Counted from the first letter of the stretch, positions 33,564 to 42,820 are shown. The stretch is DNA of 64,000 nt from CAVZQN01 sp963837395 (GCA_963837395.1 CAWINI010000004.1:2542001-2606000), one strand, 5' to 3'. The notes: generated by a model from the letters alone, not told the origin. Translations and numbers: made by a program.

Positions 33564-34910
33564 TTAACTCAGTTTTCTTTTAACAACTTCGCCGAGTGAT
33601 GCTGCCATCTGGTTAATCTTATCTTGATCCGGTCCTTCAATCATGATCCGGACCAGCGGTTCTGTTCCAGAATATCGAACTAGAATTCTACCAGCATCTT
33701 GAAGATCATTTTCGATCCGTTTAATTCCATCCTGAATTTCAGGAATTTTTTCAAGATCCGGTTTTGATTTTACAGGAATGTTTAACAATATTTGCGGATA
33801 CCTGATGAAGTCAGGACAAAACCCTGAAAGACTTGATCCGGATTCTTTTAAAATTCGTAGAACTTGCAAAGCGGTAAGCAGGCCATCTCCAATGAACGAT
33901 TCATTCATAAAGATAATGTGACCCGATTGTTCACCGCCTAACGAAAGTTGTTCTTGCAACAATTTTTCCAAAACATATTTATCGCCAACCGGAACGCGAT
34001 ACAAATGGATATCATTCTTGCGCAGGAAAACTTCCAATCCCATGTTGCTCATCGATGTTCCAACAACAGCATTCTTTTTTAATTTGCCCTGCGCTTTCAA
34101 ATACAAAGCAGCGGCAGCAAGAATGCAATCGCCATCATAGATCTGAGTTTTGTCTGCAGCCATACATCGATCACCATCACCATCAAATGTGAACCCGGCA
34201 TGATAACCGTCCGCTTTCACATGTGATTGCAAAACATCGGGATACAAAGCGCCGCAATGATCATTGATGTTGCGGCCATTTGGTTCCACATGAAACGCTG
34301 TTACATCCGCGCCCAGCAATCGAAGAATAGTAGGTGCCGCTTTTGAAAGCGCGCCGTTTGCGCAATCCAACGCGATTTTAAATCCAGTTAAATTCAAATC
34401 GCCAAACAATTCCCGCGAGAGATGTTCGCTATATTCCGAATTAAATGTTTGAATGAAATCTGAATTTTGATTACATTGAGGCTCAATATCAGATCTATCC
34501 AGCGTTTTTTCACCTAAGAGATAAGGTTCGATTTCTGCTTCTACATCTTCTGACAATTTGTATCCATCTGGACCAAAAATTTTGATTCCATTATCCATGT
34601 ATGGATTGTGCGAAGCGGTGATTGATATTGAACACTTCTTTTTTGACTTTGCTAAATATGCAATTGCAGGCGTTGGAAGCACACCAGCATCATCAACTTT
34701 GCCGCCGGCTGAACCAAAACCACGGCATAATGCATTAAACAGAACAGGACCCGATTCGCGTGTATCACGGCCGATTATGATTTCCGGTTCGATATTGCGA
34801 TCTCTTAGCAGAAAAAATAAAACACGCCCCAACAGTTCGATGCTTGCGTGATCCAGTGGGAATGCACCAGCAACGCCGCGCAATCCATCCGTACCAAATA
34901 ATTTTCCCAT
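33564..34910 (-). CDS. glmM: Phosphoglucosamine mutase GlmM
   Basis: Converts glucosamine 6-phosphate to glucosamine 1-phosphate for peptidoglycan and LPS precursors. 448 residues. The phosphoserine loop is TASHNPYMDNG, the metal loop FDGDGDRC, and the C-terminal phosphate-binding loop RYSGTEPLVR. It starts immediately after the cdaR stop (TAA then ATG). The cdaA-cdaR-glmM order is conserved, and in Gram-positives GlmM directly inhibits CdaA; the same control is plausible here. Confidence 0.97.
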   Translation of the reverse strand: MGKLFGTDGLRGVAGAFPLDHASIELLGRVLFFLLRDRNIEPEIIIGRDTRESGPVLFNALCRGFGSAGGKVDDAGVLPTPAIAYLAKSKKKCSISITASHNPYMDNGIKIFGPDGYKLSEDVEAEIEPYLLGEKTLDRSDIEPQCNQNSDFIQTFNSEYSEHLSRELFGDLNLTGFKIALDCANGALSKAAPTILRLLGADVTAFHVEPNGRNINDHCGALYPDVLQSHVKADGYHAGFTFDGDGDRCMAADKTQIYDGDCILAAAALYLKAQGKLKKNAVVGTSMSNMGLEVFLRKNDIHLYRVPVGDKYVLEKLLQEQLSLGGEQSGHIIFMNESFIGDGLLTALQVLRILKESGSSLSGFCPDFIRYPQILLNIPVKSKPDLEKIPEIQDGIKRIENDLQDAGRILVRYSGTEPLVRIMIEGPDQDKINQMAASLGEVVKRKLS

Positions 34911-35831
34911 TTATTGAATCCTCACATGAATCCGAGCGGGGTTAATACTTTTGACTGAAATGGGACCTTTAATATCGGGATTAAATACAATACGCGGCGT
35001 CAAATCATAAACACCGGGAGTTAATCCTGTTAAATCAAGGACCGCAGTCGTTCCAGAACGTCCAAGATCCGGCATTAACCTTTTTGGCGCTTGAACTTCA
35101 ACGCGCACAATTTTTGGATTGAACTGAACTCCGCGCTTAGTATCTGATAGCACTACGGGAATTTGCCGCAATGTGAAGAGATCTTCAATTTCTGAAATTC
35201 GCAATCCAACTGTAACTTCCTTGACGTTTCCTAAACGTACTTGAGTGTTCGTTGTTCCGATTCGTACACGTTCAGAATAATCCCGAGTCAACGATGAAAC
35301 ATCGATGGAATCTGTAATTACATGTCGCAATGAATTTACCTGACTTTGCGGTCCGACAATTTCGACTTGTGCTGGTGCAACAGTTGTTTCTTTCACTGCA
35401 AAACCTTCCGGAGGTTCACCGATGATTCTCGGCATTACATCGACTTTTCGGTGCACTGTTTCTTCTATGTTCAAACTTACCTGTGATGGTGAAATCCGTA
35501 GCACAGTAAATCCATAAGGTACGCGCACTGATTCCGGAGTTAATTCGAAATTTCGCTGGCCTGGTCTTGTATCTTGCAAATCGATCCATGCAGTAATTTC
35601 TTGCGGTTTAAGATTGCGAATTGATGCAGTACTTCCTTTGACCCATAAATTCACTTTTGAAACGAGTTCTTCTTCCGAAGTAATTTCATACGCACGGGGC
35701 AGATTTCGAAATTCCACCGGAACACTTACAATGACCTCTGATCGTTCTTCCGCGCCTACCCACATCCACAGTAAGATCGAAAGAATTGCGGAGCCAATCA
35801 TTAACACAATATTATTTGATGGAAGTTTCAT
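34911..35831 (-). CDS. cdaR: YbbR-domain protein CdaR, regulator of diadenylate cyclase
   Basis: 306 residues. One N-terminal membrane helix (about 7-24) is followed by about three YbbR repeats exposed outside the membrane; recurring phrases are VPVEFRNLP, KVDVMPRIIGEPPEGF and PVVLSD. It overlaps cdaA by ATGA and abuts glmM. Relatives bind CdaA and modulate cyclic di-AMP synthesis. The number of repeats is smaller than in some Gram-positive CdaR proteins. Confidence 0.9.
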   Translation of the reverse strand: MKLPSNNIVLMIGSAILSILLWMWVGAEERSEVIVSVPVEFRNLPRAYEITSEEELVSKVNLWVKGSTASIRNLKPQEITAWIDLQDTRPGQRNFELTPESVRVPYGFTVLRISPSQVSLNIEETVHRKVDVMPRIIGEPPEGFAVKETTVAPAQVEIVGPQSQVNSLRHVITDSIDVSSLTRDYSERVRIGTTNTQVRLGNVKEVTVGLRISEIEDLFTLRQIPVVLSDTKRGVQFNPKIVRVEVQAPKRLMPDLGRSGTTAVLDLTGLTPGVYDLTPRIVFNPDIKGPISVKSINPARIHVRIQ

Positions 35832-36649
35832 AATGATTGGGTATCCTTTCTAAATAACCTCCGCCCCAGGGCACTCCCCGATAAAGGCATGTTTTCTGAT
35901 AATAGTTTCTTTAACTCCGGCCCGTCCAGATCTGTAATGACTTCTTCGTTCTGTACGAGACTGATTTTCCCGGTCTCTTCCGAAACAACAATGATCATTG
36001 CATCAGTTTCTTCACTTAAACCAATTGCTGCACGATGCCTGCTTCCTAACTCACGCGCCTGATAGGGATTCATTGTAAGCGGAAGAAAACATGCCGCTGC
36101 CCCGATCCTCCCTCTTTGAATAATTACAGCTCCATCATGAAGTGGAGATGCCGGATTAAAAATACTCATCAGCAGGTCATACGAAACTCGTGCATCCAGT
36201 GCAACTCCGCCTTCAATATAATTCTTTAATCCCATTTCGCGCTCTAAAACCAGAATTGCGCCAACACGTTTCGCGGACATCGAAGTTACAGCCAAAATAA
36301 TTTCATCCAGCGGATGACGTCCAAGCCTGCTGGAAAAAATATTCATCAACGGATTTTGACCTAAGATCGAAACTGCTTTCCGAATTTCATGTTGAAACAA
36401 AATGATTACGATAAAAAAGAGATATGGGAAAATTTTTGTTAGCGTAAAGTGCAGAGTGCGCAGACCTAAAGCTTGTGAAACAAAAAATATTGAAACCAAA
36501 AGGAGGACTCCAAATCCAAGTTGAACTGCGCCAGTGCCTTTTATGATCAGAAGAAGTTGATAAATGAGGAAGGCTACGATGATGATGTCAAATAAATCAT
36601 TCCATCCAATTTCTTTTCCCCAGATTGAAATTGCGAGCCAGTGATTCAT
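35828..36649 (-). CDS. cdaA: Diadenylate cyclase CdaA
   Basis: Makes cyclic di-AMP from two ATP. 273 residues from the ATG at 36649, the same length as Bacillus CdaA. I chose this start because AAAGGG precedes it and the extra 14 residues of the longer frame are not family-like. Three membrane helices occupy about 1-90. The DAC domain (about 105-260) has the catalytic HDGAVII and the conserved RHRAAIGLSE. It precedes cdaR and glmM and follows folP. Confidence 0.96.
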   Translation of the reverse strand: MNHWLAISIWGKEIGWNDLFDIIIVAFLIYQLLLIIKGTGAVQLGFGVLLLVSIFFVSQALGLRTLHFTLTKIFPYLFFIVIILFQHEIRKAVSILGQNPLMNIFSSRLGRHPLDEIILAVTSMSAKRVGAILVLEREMGLKNYIEGGVALDARVSYDLLMSIFNPASPLHDGAVIIQRGRIGAAACFLPLTMNPYQARELGSRHRAAIGLSEETDAMIIVVSEETGKISLVQNEEVITDLDGPELKKLLSENMPLSGSALGRRLFRKDTQSL

Positions 36650-36753
36650 TTGCCCTTTCTTGACTATAAGCCCCTTATTCGGTTTTATCAAAAAAATAAA
36701 AGTTTCGAAAGAGAAAAGGTAGGGTTTTATGAAAGAAATTGCGATTTTTTTAT

Positions 36754-37599
36754 CTAACGGCTTAAAAGAACGTCAAAAACATCACAAAACCGACGGAAGA
36801 ACTGCACATCATGAACCCGTAAAATATGGGTTCGTTGAACCAAACACATAGCGGCCGCTGCTGCAGTCCCCTCGAGTCTGCTTTCCGCCGGGAGTCCGGT
36901 AATTTTTTGAATGAAGGATTTTCGTGACGGACCGGTCAGAATTGGCCGGTTTAGTTCATGCAAGAACGACAGATCCCGGATGATTTCGAGATTATGTTCC
37001 AGCTTTTTACCGAATCCGATACCGGGATCCAGAATCAATTGATCGCGATTGATCCCGGCCTTTTCTGCAATCCGAAAAGTTTCTTCGAAGAACTCTACGA
37101 TTTCTTTTTTTAGATTTGTGTATTGCGGGTCTGTTGGCATTGGGTGGATACTTTTCAGAAAATGCATGCAAACAACGGGTACTTTGAACTGCGCAACTGC
37201 CGCAGGCAAATCATCATCCATTCGAAATGAGGATACATCGTTAATCATGTCCGCGCCTTCTTCAAGACAAACTTTTGCTACTTCACTTCGATATGTATCA
37301 ATTGATAGCCACGCATGATTGTGTTGGCGTAGAGATTTTAGAACAGGGAGGATTCTTCTTAATTCTTCTTGTGTGCCTACAGATTCAGAACCTGGACGCG
37401 TGGATTGTCCACCGAGATCAAGAATATCGGCGCCTTCTTCTAGAAGACGATTTCCGTGAGCAATCGCATCTTCAGGTTTGAAATGAACTCCGCCATCATA
37501 AAAAGAATCCGGCGTAATATTTACCACGCCCATGATGCAGGTGCGTAAACCAAGTTCCAAACTCTTGTTTCTAGATCTTAGGATGAATTGTGGGCGCAT
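36754..37599 (-). CDS. folP: Dihydropteroate synthase FolP
   Basis: TIM-barrel enzyme joining p-aminobenzoate to dihydropterin pyrophosphate in folate synthesis. 281 residues. Motifs: MGVVNITPDSFYDGG, DLGGQSTRPGS, NDVSSF, LDPGIGFGK and GPSRKSFI. It lies between ftsH and cdaA in a conserved string. A 104-base AT-rich spacer separates it from cdaA, with no feature I can name. Confidence 0.97.
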   Translation of the reverse strand: MRPQFILRSRNKSLELGLRTCIMGVVNITPDSFYDGGVHFKPEDAIAHGNRLLEEGADILDLGGQSTRPGSESVGTQEELRRILPVLKSLRQHNHAWLSIDTYRSEVAKVCLEEGADMINDVSSFRMDDDLPAAVAQFKVPVVCMHFLKSIHPMPTDPQYTNLKKEIVEFFEETFRIAEKAGINRDQLILDPGIGFGKKLEHNLEIIRDLSFLHELNRPILTGPSRKSFIQKITGLPAESRLEGTAAAAAMCLVQRTHILRVHDVQFFRRFCDVFDVLLSR

Positions 37600-37609
37600 G
37601 ATTGGGCTT

Positions 37610-37665
37610 GTGATGCGGGCGTCCGGCCCGCTTGGTTAAGACTGCGAGCGAGACGCTCGCATCAC
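37610..37665. repeat. GC-rich twin hairpin between ftsH and folP
   Basis: GCGGGC-GTCCG-GCCCGC (37615-37631) and GCGAGCG-AGA-CGCTCGC (37644-37660) are two stable hairpins, enclosed by outer complementary arms GTGATGCG and CGCATCAC. The fold could be a three-way junction. It is related in design to elements at 22021 and 58026. Confidence 0.7.
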
Positions 37666-37674
37666 CACTTTAGA

Positions 37675-39558
37675 TTAGTTCTGTGGAACAACTACGGGTG
37701 CGCGATTAACTTTTGCTGCCTCTTTCTTGCCCGGACCTGACTCATCGACCCGGTCTTCCAGCGGTAACCCTTCACAGATCTTGCGAATTTCCTCTGTATC
37801 GAGTGTTTCGCGTTCAAGCAGAGCTTCGGCAATTTTTTCCAGGAGATGCCGATTTTCTACTAAAAGATTTTTTGCGCGATCATAGTTTTGCACAATGATC
37901 CGCTTCATCTCTTGATCGATCTTGATGGCTGTTTCCGGACCGATTACGTTTTGCTGTGAAAACTCACGGCCCAGGAAAATCTCTGCTTCCTTTTTGCCGA
38001 GCGAAACTGGCCCCAATTCATTACTCATTCCCCATTCGCAAACCATCTTGCGAGCCAGTTCTGTGGCCGTTTCTAAATCATTTTCAGCGCCAGTAGTAAT
38101 TTGGCCAAGTGTAAGTTCTTCCGATATGCGACCGCCTAAACAAATCGCAATCATATTTTCCAAAAAATCTTTGCTGTAATTGTAACGATCATCTAAAGGA
38201 AGTTGTTGAGTTAAACCCATCGCGCGTCCGCGCGGAATGATTGTCACTTTATGAACCGGATCAGTATTCGGCAATAAGTGTGCAACCAATGCATGACCTG
38301 CTTCATGATATGCAGTGCTCCGTTTTTCGTCGTCGCTGATGATCATTGAGCGACGTTCCGCTCCCATCAATACTTTATCTTTGGCATATTCGAAATCTGC
38401 GTGAATCACAGCTTTGCGATTGAGTCGCGCTGCAATCAGAGCAGCTTCATTTACGAGATTCGCGAGATCTGCTCCGGAAAATCCGGGAGTTCCACGTGCA
38501 ATTTTTTTCGTATCCACATCTGGTGCTAACGGAACTTTTCGGGTATGAACAGAAAGAATGCCTTCGCGTCCTTTTAAATCCGGCCGCTGCACCACAATCC
38601 TGCGATCAAAACGGCCTGGTCTTAATAATGCAGGATCCAATACATCAGGACGATTCGTGGCAGCAATCAAGATGACGCCTTCGTTCGTTTCAAAGCCATC
38701 CATTTCAACCAGAAGCTGATTTAAAGTTTGCTCACGTTCATCATGACCACCACCCAAACCAGCTCCACGGTGACGTCCAACAGCATCGATTTCGTCGATG
38801 AAAATAATGCATGGCGCATTTTTCTTACCTTGTTCAAACAGGTCGCGTACACGTGATGCACCAACACCTACAAACATTTCTACAAAATCAGAACCGCTGA
38901 TGCTAAAGAATGGAACGTTTGCTTCGCCCGCAATTGCTCGCGCTAAAAGCGTCTTTCCGGTTCCGGGAGGTCCCATTAACAAAACGCCTTTTGGAATGCG
39001 TCCACCGAGCTTGATGAACTTCTGCGGATCCTTTAAGAAATCAATAATTTCCTGCAATTCTTCTCGTGCCTCATCTACACCTGCAACATCACGGAATGTG
39101 ACTCTCTTCTGCTGTGATGTAAGAAGTTTCGCGCGGGACTTACCAAATGAAAGCGCTTTGTTTCCGCCAACTTGCATCTGGCGCATAAATAGGATCCACA
39201 TGAGTCCGATCACTACGACTGCAACAAGGCCATTAATGACCCATGAAAACCACGGACTGGTTTCGGAATTTTCGGATCCGATGATGATCCCCTTCTTGCG
39301 AAGATCATTTACAAGATTGTAAGAGTTGTAACCCGATGGAGAAAATGTCTTATATTGGTAGCCATCGATTTGGGTGACTCGGATTTCATTCCTGCGGATG
39401 TCGACTTCACGAACACGCCCATTGTCGACATCGTCCAAGAATGCGCTGAACTTATAAGGTTGCTGAACTTTGCCGGCAAAATGTCCATAGTACAACGCCA
39501 TCACGATAACGGCCGACAAAGTACCGACAATAATAAAGAAACGTAAGGCTGCTTTCAC
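37675..39558 (-). CDS. ftsH: ATP-dependent zinc metalloprotease FtsH
   Basis: Membrane-bound AAA+ protease, 627 residues. Two membrane helices (about 7-24 and 105-125) flank a periplasmic domain. The AAA domain has Walker A GPPGTGKT, Walker B IIFIDEIDAVG and the second region of homology (ATNRPDVLDPALLRPGRFDRR). The zinc protease site is HEAGHALVAH. It degrades membrane and regulatory proteins; LpxC is a classical substrate in enterics. It follows hpt and precedes folP. Confidence 0.97.
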   Translation of the reverse strand: MKAALRFFIIVGTLSAVIVMALYYGHFAGKVQQPYKFSAFLDDVDNGRVREVDIRRNEIRVTQIDGYQYKTFSPSGYNSYNLVNDLRKKGIIIGSENSETSPWFSWVINGLVAVVVIGLMWILFMRQMQVGGNKALSFGKSRAKLLTSQQKRVTFRDVAGVDEAREELQEIIDFLKDPQKFIKLGGRIPKGVLLMGPPGTGKTLLARAIAGEANVPFFSISGSDFVEMFVGVGASRVRDLFEQGKKNAPCIIFIDEIDAVGRHRGAGLGGGHDEREQTLNQLLVEMDGFETNEGVILIAATNRPDVLDPALLRPGRFDRRIVVQRPDLKGREGILSVHTRKVPLAPDVDTKKIARGTPGFSGADLANLVNEAALIAARLNRKAVIHADFEYAKDKVLMGAERRSMIISDDEKRSTAYHEAGHALVAHLLPNTDPVHKVTIIPRGRAMGLTQQLPLDDRYNYSKDFLENMIAICLGGRISEELTLGQITTGAENDLETATELARKMVCEWGMSNELGPVSLGKKEAEIFLGREFSQQNVIGPETAIKIDQEMKRIIVQNYDRAKNLLVENRHLLEKIAEALLERETLDTEEIRKICEGLPLEDRVDESGPGKKEAAKVNRAPVVVPQN

Positions 39559-39629
39559 TTAGATCACTCCCAATAAACTATTCTTAATGTAACCTTCACT
39601 GCATTAAAAAACAACGTCTTTTCAGTCCT

Positions 39630-40164
39630 TTACCGGCATTCTGAAGGATCCAATTCCGCGATGTAACGTAAGTTTCGGCCCAATTCGCGATAATCCAATC
39701 CGTATCCAATCACAAAATTGTCCGGAATTTCAAACCCAACATAATCGGCCTTAATGTTTAGTTTCCGACGTGACGGCTTATCAAGCAAAACACATGTCTT
39801 CAATGTTGCCGGCCGCTCTTCTTTCAACTGTTTGATTAAGTAATCAAGCGTAATGCCAGTATCGAGAACATCTTCAACCAAAAGAATATCCCTGCCTGTA
39901 AGGTCCCTCAGATACAGACGAGAAATGCAGGTTAACGGTTCCAGAACTCTCCGTTTCATCACCATAACTACTAACCTGTACAAAGTGAAGCCTCACTGGC
40001 ATTGTTAGACTTCTAATCAAATCGGACATGAAAATGAGTCCGCCTTTGAGAATGCAAATAATATCTAGAGTACGGTCCGCGTAGTCACGATTCAGTGAAG
40101 CGGCAACTGCTGCGATCCGCTCCTGAATTTTCTGTTCCGGAATCAGCACTTTATGTTTAAACAT
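39630..40164 (-). CDS. hpt: Hypoxanthine phosphoribosyltransferase, split by an apparent 1-base insertion
   Basis: Salvages hypoxanthine and guanine with PRPP. The N-terminal part (from 40164) reads normally to SSYGDETESSG, then leaves frame and stops at 39874. The C-terminal part, in the next frame, supplies LYLRDLTGRDILLVEDVLDTG, the PRPP-binding motif, through to 39630. Joined, about 177 residues result, the normal size. Removing one base between about 39911 and 39940 restores one frame. It overlaps tilS by eight bases, and tilS-hpt-ftsH is a conserved order. A consensus error is the simplest explanation, since both halves are well conserved. Confidence 0.88.
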
Positions 40165-41479
40165 TCGTGCCTAATTCGATCCTCAAAATCTTGCGTGTTT
40201 TCGAAGTCACCTTAAAGCGATCATCAATTTGTTGACCAGCAATCCAAATGATTTGGTCATCTTTCAAAACAAGAGGAATATTTTTGCGTTTTGATTGCGG
40301 TACTTTTCGATCGATCCAGAAATCACTCAATTTTTTGCGACCTTTCATTCCTAACGGTTGAAAGGAGTCCCCTTTTTTCCAATTTCGAATCGTAAGAGGA
40401 AAGGATGCTTTTTCAGCATCAACAAAAGCAAAATTCCGCAGGGCTGGCAATTCTGCTTTTTTGACCACGCAAAATTTCAATGAAGTATTAGCTGCAGGAA
40501 AATGATAATCCCCTGCCCCCGTAACGTCGATCTCTTGAAAACCTGTCCGCGCGGTTTTCTGTAAAAATTGAATCCTCTCCTTCGTACATTCTATCACGAG
40601 ATAACCTGGCAGTTCCATTTTTGTAGAGGCTTGAATCGTCCTCAAAATCGCTCCGATGACTCGAGAATTAATCCTGAATAGTGGATCTGCTTTCAACAAG
40701 GCTCTTCGAATCAACTCTTTTTGAAGTGGAATTGAGAGCTGCAAAAATCTTTGTTTTTGAATGGAATTGTCGGTAATCAGCCCGAGATAAGGTTGAATCA
40801 ATTCATTGATTAATTTGTTTTGCTCTTCAGACCAATCTGCAAATCGCAACAATGCGGATCGGAATTTCGGATTGAAATCACTTTCAATATAAGGAAGCAA
40901 ATCATGTCTGATTTTATTCCGATCAAATTTACGATCCACATTTGTGGGATCTGTATAGCCTGGAAGTGATCGTTCCATCAGATACTGCTGAATTTCCAAT
41001 CGCGTTGCACAAAGCAATGGCCGGATATATCTGCCCCGAACTGGTTGCATCGCGCTCAGGCCACGCGGACCAGTACCGCGAATCAATCGAAGCAGAATTG
41101 TTTCAGCAAGATCATCTTGATGATGAGCCAGCGCAATTTTTGTAATTCCCGATTCTTTAGCAACCTTCTCTAAATGACGATACCGTTTCTTACGTGACGT
41201 TTCTTCTAAATTTGCAGGTTTTTCTTTCCAATTCATTTGCTCAACATGAATCGGAATTTCGTTTTGAGCGCAGAACTCTCGGACAAATTTTTCTTCTTTT
41301 TTAGAGTCTTTTCGCAGATTGTGATTCACATAAATCGCTTCGATTTGCGGATAAAGTTCTTTCAAAATGAGTAATAAGCAGGTGGAATCAGGACCGCCAG
41401 AAAAGGCGACAGCAATTTTGTCCTCAGGAGCGATTAATGTATGTTGATCGATAAAGTTTTGGACGCGTTTTGTTAGCAT
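40157..41479 (-). CDS. tilS: tRNA(Ile)-lysidine synthase TilS
   Basis: Converts C34 of the CAU-anticodon isoleucine tRNA to lysidine so that it reads AUA. 440 residues. The N-terminal PP-loop is AFSGGPDSTCLLL; the middle substrate domain and a C-terminal TilS_C domain (about 350-435, KKLSDFWIDRKVP) are present. It lies 21 bases downstream of a tRNA gene with CAT anticodon on the same strand and overlaps hpt by eight bases. Confidence 0.96.
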   Translation of the reverse strand: MLTKRVQNFIDQHTLIAPEDKIAVAFSGGPDSTCLLLILKELYPQIEAIYVNHNLRKDSKKEEKFVREFCAQNEIPIHVEQMNWKEKPANLEETSRKKRYRHLEKVAKESGITKIALAHHQDDLAETILLRLIRGTGPRGLSAMQPVRGRYIRPLLCATRLEIQQYLMERSLPGYTDPTNVDRKFDRNKIRHDLLPYIESDFNPKFRSALLRFADWSEEQNKLINELIQPYLGLITDNSIQKQRFLQLSIPLQKELIRRALLKADPLFRINSRVIGAILRTIQASTKMELPGYLVIECTKERIQFLQKTARTGFQEIDVTGAGDYHFPAANTSLKFCVVKKAELPALRNFAFVDAEKASFPLTIRNWKKGDSFQPLGMKGRKKLSDFWIDRKVPQSKRKNIPLVLKDDQIIWIAGQQIDDRFKVTSKTRKILRIELGTNV

Positions 41480-41500
41480 AACGTCGTCGATGGCGAGGAG

Positions 41501-41574
41501 TGGCGGTGCAGGGATTCGAACCCCGGACGCCGCGGATATGAGCCGCGTGCTCTAACCAACTGAGCTACACCGCC
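41501..41574 (-). tRNA. tRNA with CAT anticodon (elongator Met favoured; Ile2 possible)
   Basis: A full cloverleaf of 74 bases including the discriminator A. Acceptor GGCGGTG pairs with CACCGCC; D stem GCTC/GAGC; anticodon stem CGCGG/CCGCG around loop CTCATAT; T arm CGGGG-TTCGAAT-CCCTG. The anticodon is CAT. The G1-C72 pair excludes initiator Met. CCA is not encoded. The overall sequence resembles elongator tRNA-Met of delta-type bacteria as I recall it, but its place directly upstream of tilS makes tRNA-Ile2, the TilS substrate, worth testing. Confidence 0.95.
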
Positions 41575-41592
41575 TTGTTTTTTGGATCTCCC

Positions 41593-41622
41593 ATTTTACC
41601 CTATCTGTGGCTCTGCGGTTAA
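41593..41622 (-). promoter_or_regulatory. Possible promoter of the tRNA-tilS unit
   Basis: On the minus strand TTAACC (41617-41622) and TAAAAT (41593-41598) are 18 bases apart. The predicted start lies about a dozen bases before the tRNA. The -35 match is weak. Confidence 0.35.
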
Positions 41623-41642
41623 GATAATTCCGCATTATAATA

Positions 41643-41828
41643 ATGCTTATGCCGGGAATTGCTAGCTGTTGCGTATGTTCAGCTTCAGAAGATGCAAAAA
41701 TGCTTAAGAAGTGCCCAATTTGTTTCCGTTACGTCTGCGAAGAATGTTCTTATCGCACATTCGGACGCTGGTTCTGTAATCGAAATTGTGCGGAGTTTTT
41801 CTTCTTCGGCGGCGACGATGATGAATAA
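41643..41828 (+). CDS. Cys-rich zinc-binding mini-protein
   Basis: 61 residues (59 if started at the second Met, 41649). Eight Cys in pairs: CCVC near 9-12, CPIC near 24-27, CEEC near 32-35, and CNRNC near 45-49, the layout of a double zinc finger. The tail is aromatic and acidic (EFFFFGGDDDE). The frame ends seven bases before hemB, so it is likely co-transcribed. No Shine-Dalgarno precedes either Met, and a TATAAT at 41636-41641 would make a leaderless message starting at the second Met. The regular Cys spacing argues that it is real. Function not recognised. Confidence 0.7.
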   Translation: MLMPGIASCCVCSASEDAKMLKKCPICFRYVCEECSYRTFGRWFCNRNCAEFFFFGGDDDE

Positions 41829-41834
41829 ATTCTA

Positions 41835-42800
41835 ATGTTTCCATTACAACGCCCAAGGCGTCTTCGTAAAAATCCACAAATCCGAAATCTAGTTCGAGAA
41901 ACTTCCGTCGATCTTTCCCATTTGATCTATCCAATGTTCATTAATGCCGAGCTTTCAGCGCCGAAACCTGTCCTTGCTATGCCAGGTGTTTTGCAGCACA
42001 CCATCGATTCAGCTGTAAAAGAAGCTGCCGAACTGTTTGGCAAAGGCATACATCATTTTCTATTTTTTGGAATTCCTGAAGACAAAGATGCCAGCGCATC
42101 CGGCGCATACAGGGAAAATGGAATTATTCAGAAAACAGTACGAGCGATTCGGAAGGAATTACCGGATGCCGTAATTTTTACTGACGTTTGTCTTTGTGCT
42201 TATGCGGAAAATGGTCATTGCGGAATCGTACGTGACGGAAAAATTGTGAATGATGAATCGGTGGAATTACTTGCGCGCGCCGCATTGTCACATGCTGATG
42301 CTGGTGCGGATTTTGTTGCACCATCCGACATGATGGATGGCCGCGTACTTGCGATCCGGAAGCTGCTTGATGAAAACAATTTTGAAGATGTCGGTATCCT
42401 TTCATATTCTGCAAAATTTGCATCCGGATTTTACGGACCGTTTCGTGAAGCTGCACACTCCGCGCCGCAATTTGGTGATCGCCGCACACATCAAATGGAT
42501 CCGGCAAATCGATTGGAAGCGCTGAAAGAAATGGAATTGGATTTACAAGAAGGTGCAGACCTGCTGATGGTGAAACCGGCCCTTGCATATCTGGATATTT
42601 TGCGCGAAGCACGGAATCGTTTTCTTGTTCCGCTGGTAGCGTATAATGTCAGCGGCGAATATTCGATGGTGAAATCATCAGGACAAAGAGGGTGGATTGA
42701 TGAACATCAAGTGCGTGATGAAATTTTGCTTGCAATCCGGCGCGCTGGTGCAGACATCATCATTACGTACTTTGCGAAAGATCTTGCCAACGAAACATAA
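41835..42800 (+). CDS. hemB: Delta-aminolevulinic acid dehydratase (porphobilinogen synthase)
   Basis: Condenses two aminolevulinate molecules to porphobilinogen in haem synthesis. 321 residues. The zinc cysteines are in DVCLCAYAENGHCG, so this is the zinc-type enzyme. Schiff-base lysines lie in SYSAKFASGFYGPFR and LMVKPALAYLDIL. It follows the Cys-rich mini-protein closely. No other haem genes are in the window. Confidence 0.97.
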   Translation: MFPLQRPRRLRKNPQIRNLVRETSVDLSHLIYPMFINAELSAPKPVLAMPGVLQHTIDSAVKEAAELFGKGIHHFLFFGIPEDKDASASGAYRENGIIQKTVRAIRKELPDAVIFTDVCLCAYAENGHCGIVRDGKIVNDESVELLARAALSHADAGADFVAPSDMMDGRVLAIRKLLDENNFEDVGILSYSAKFASGFYGPFREAAHSAPQFGDRRTHQMDPANRLEALKEMELDLQEGADLLMVKPALAYLDILREARNRFLVPLVAYNVSGEYSMVKSSGQRGWIDEHQVRDEILLAIRRAGADIIITYFAKDLANET

Positions 42801-42820
42801 ATTCATTTAGCTCAAGCTCT

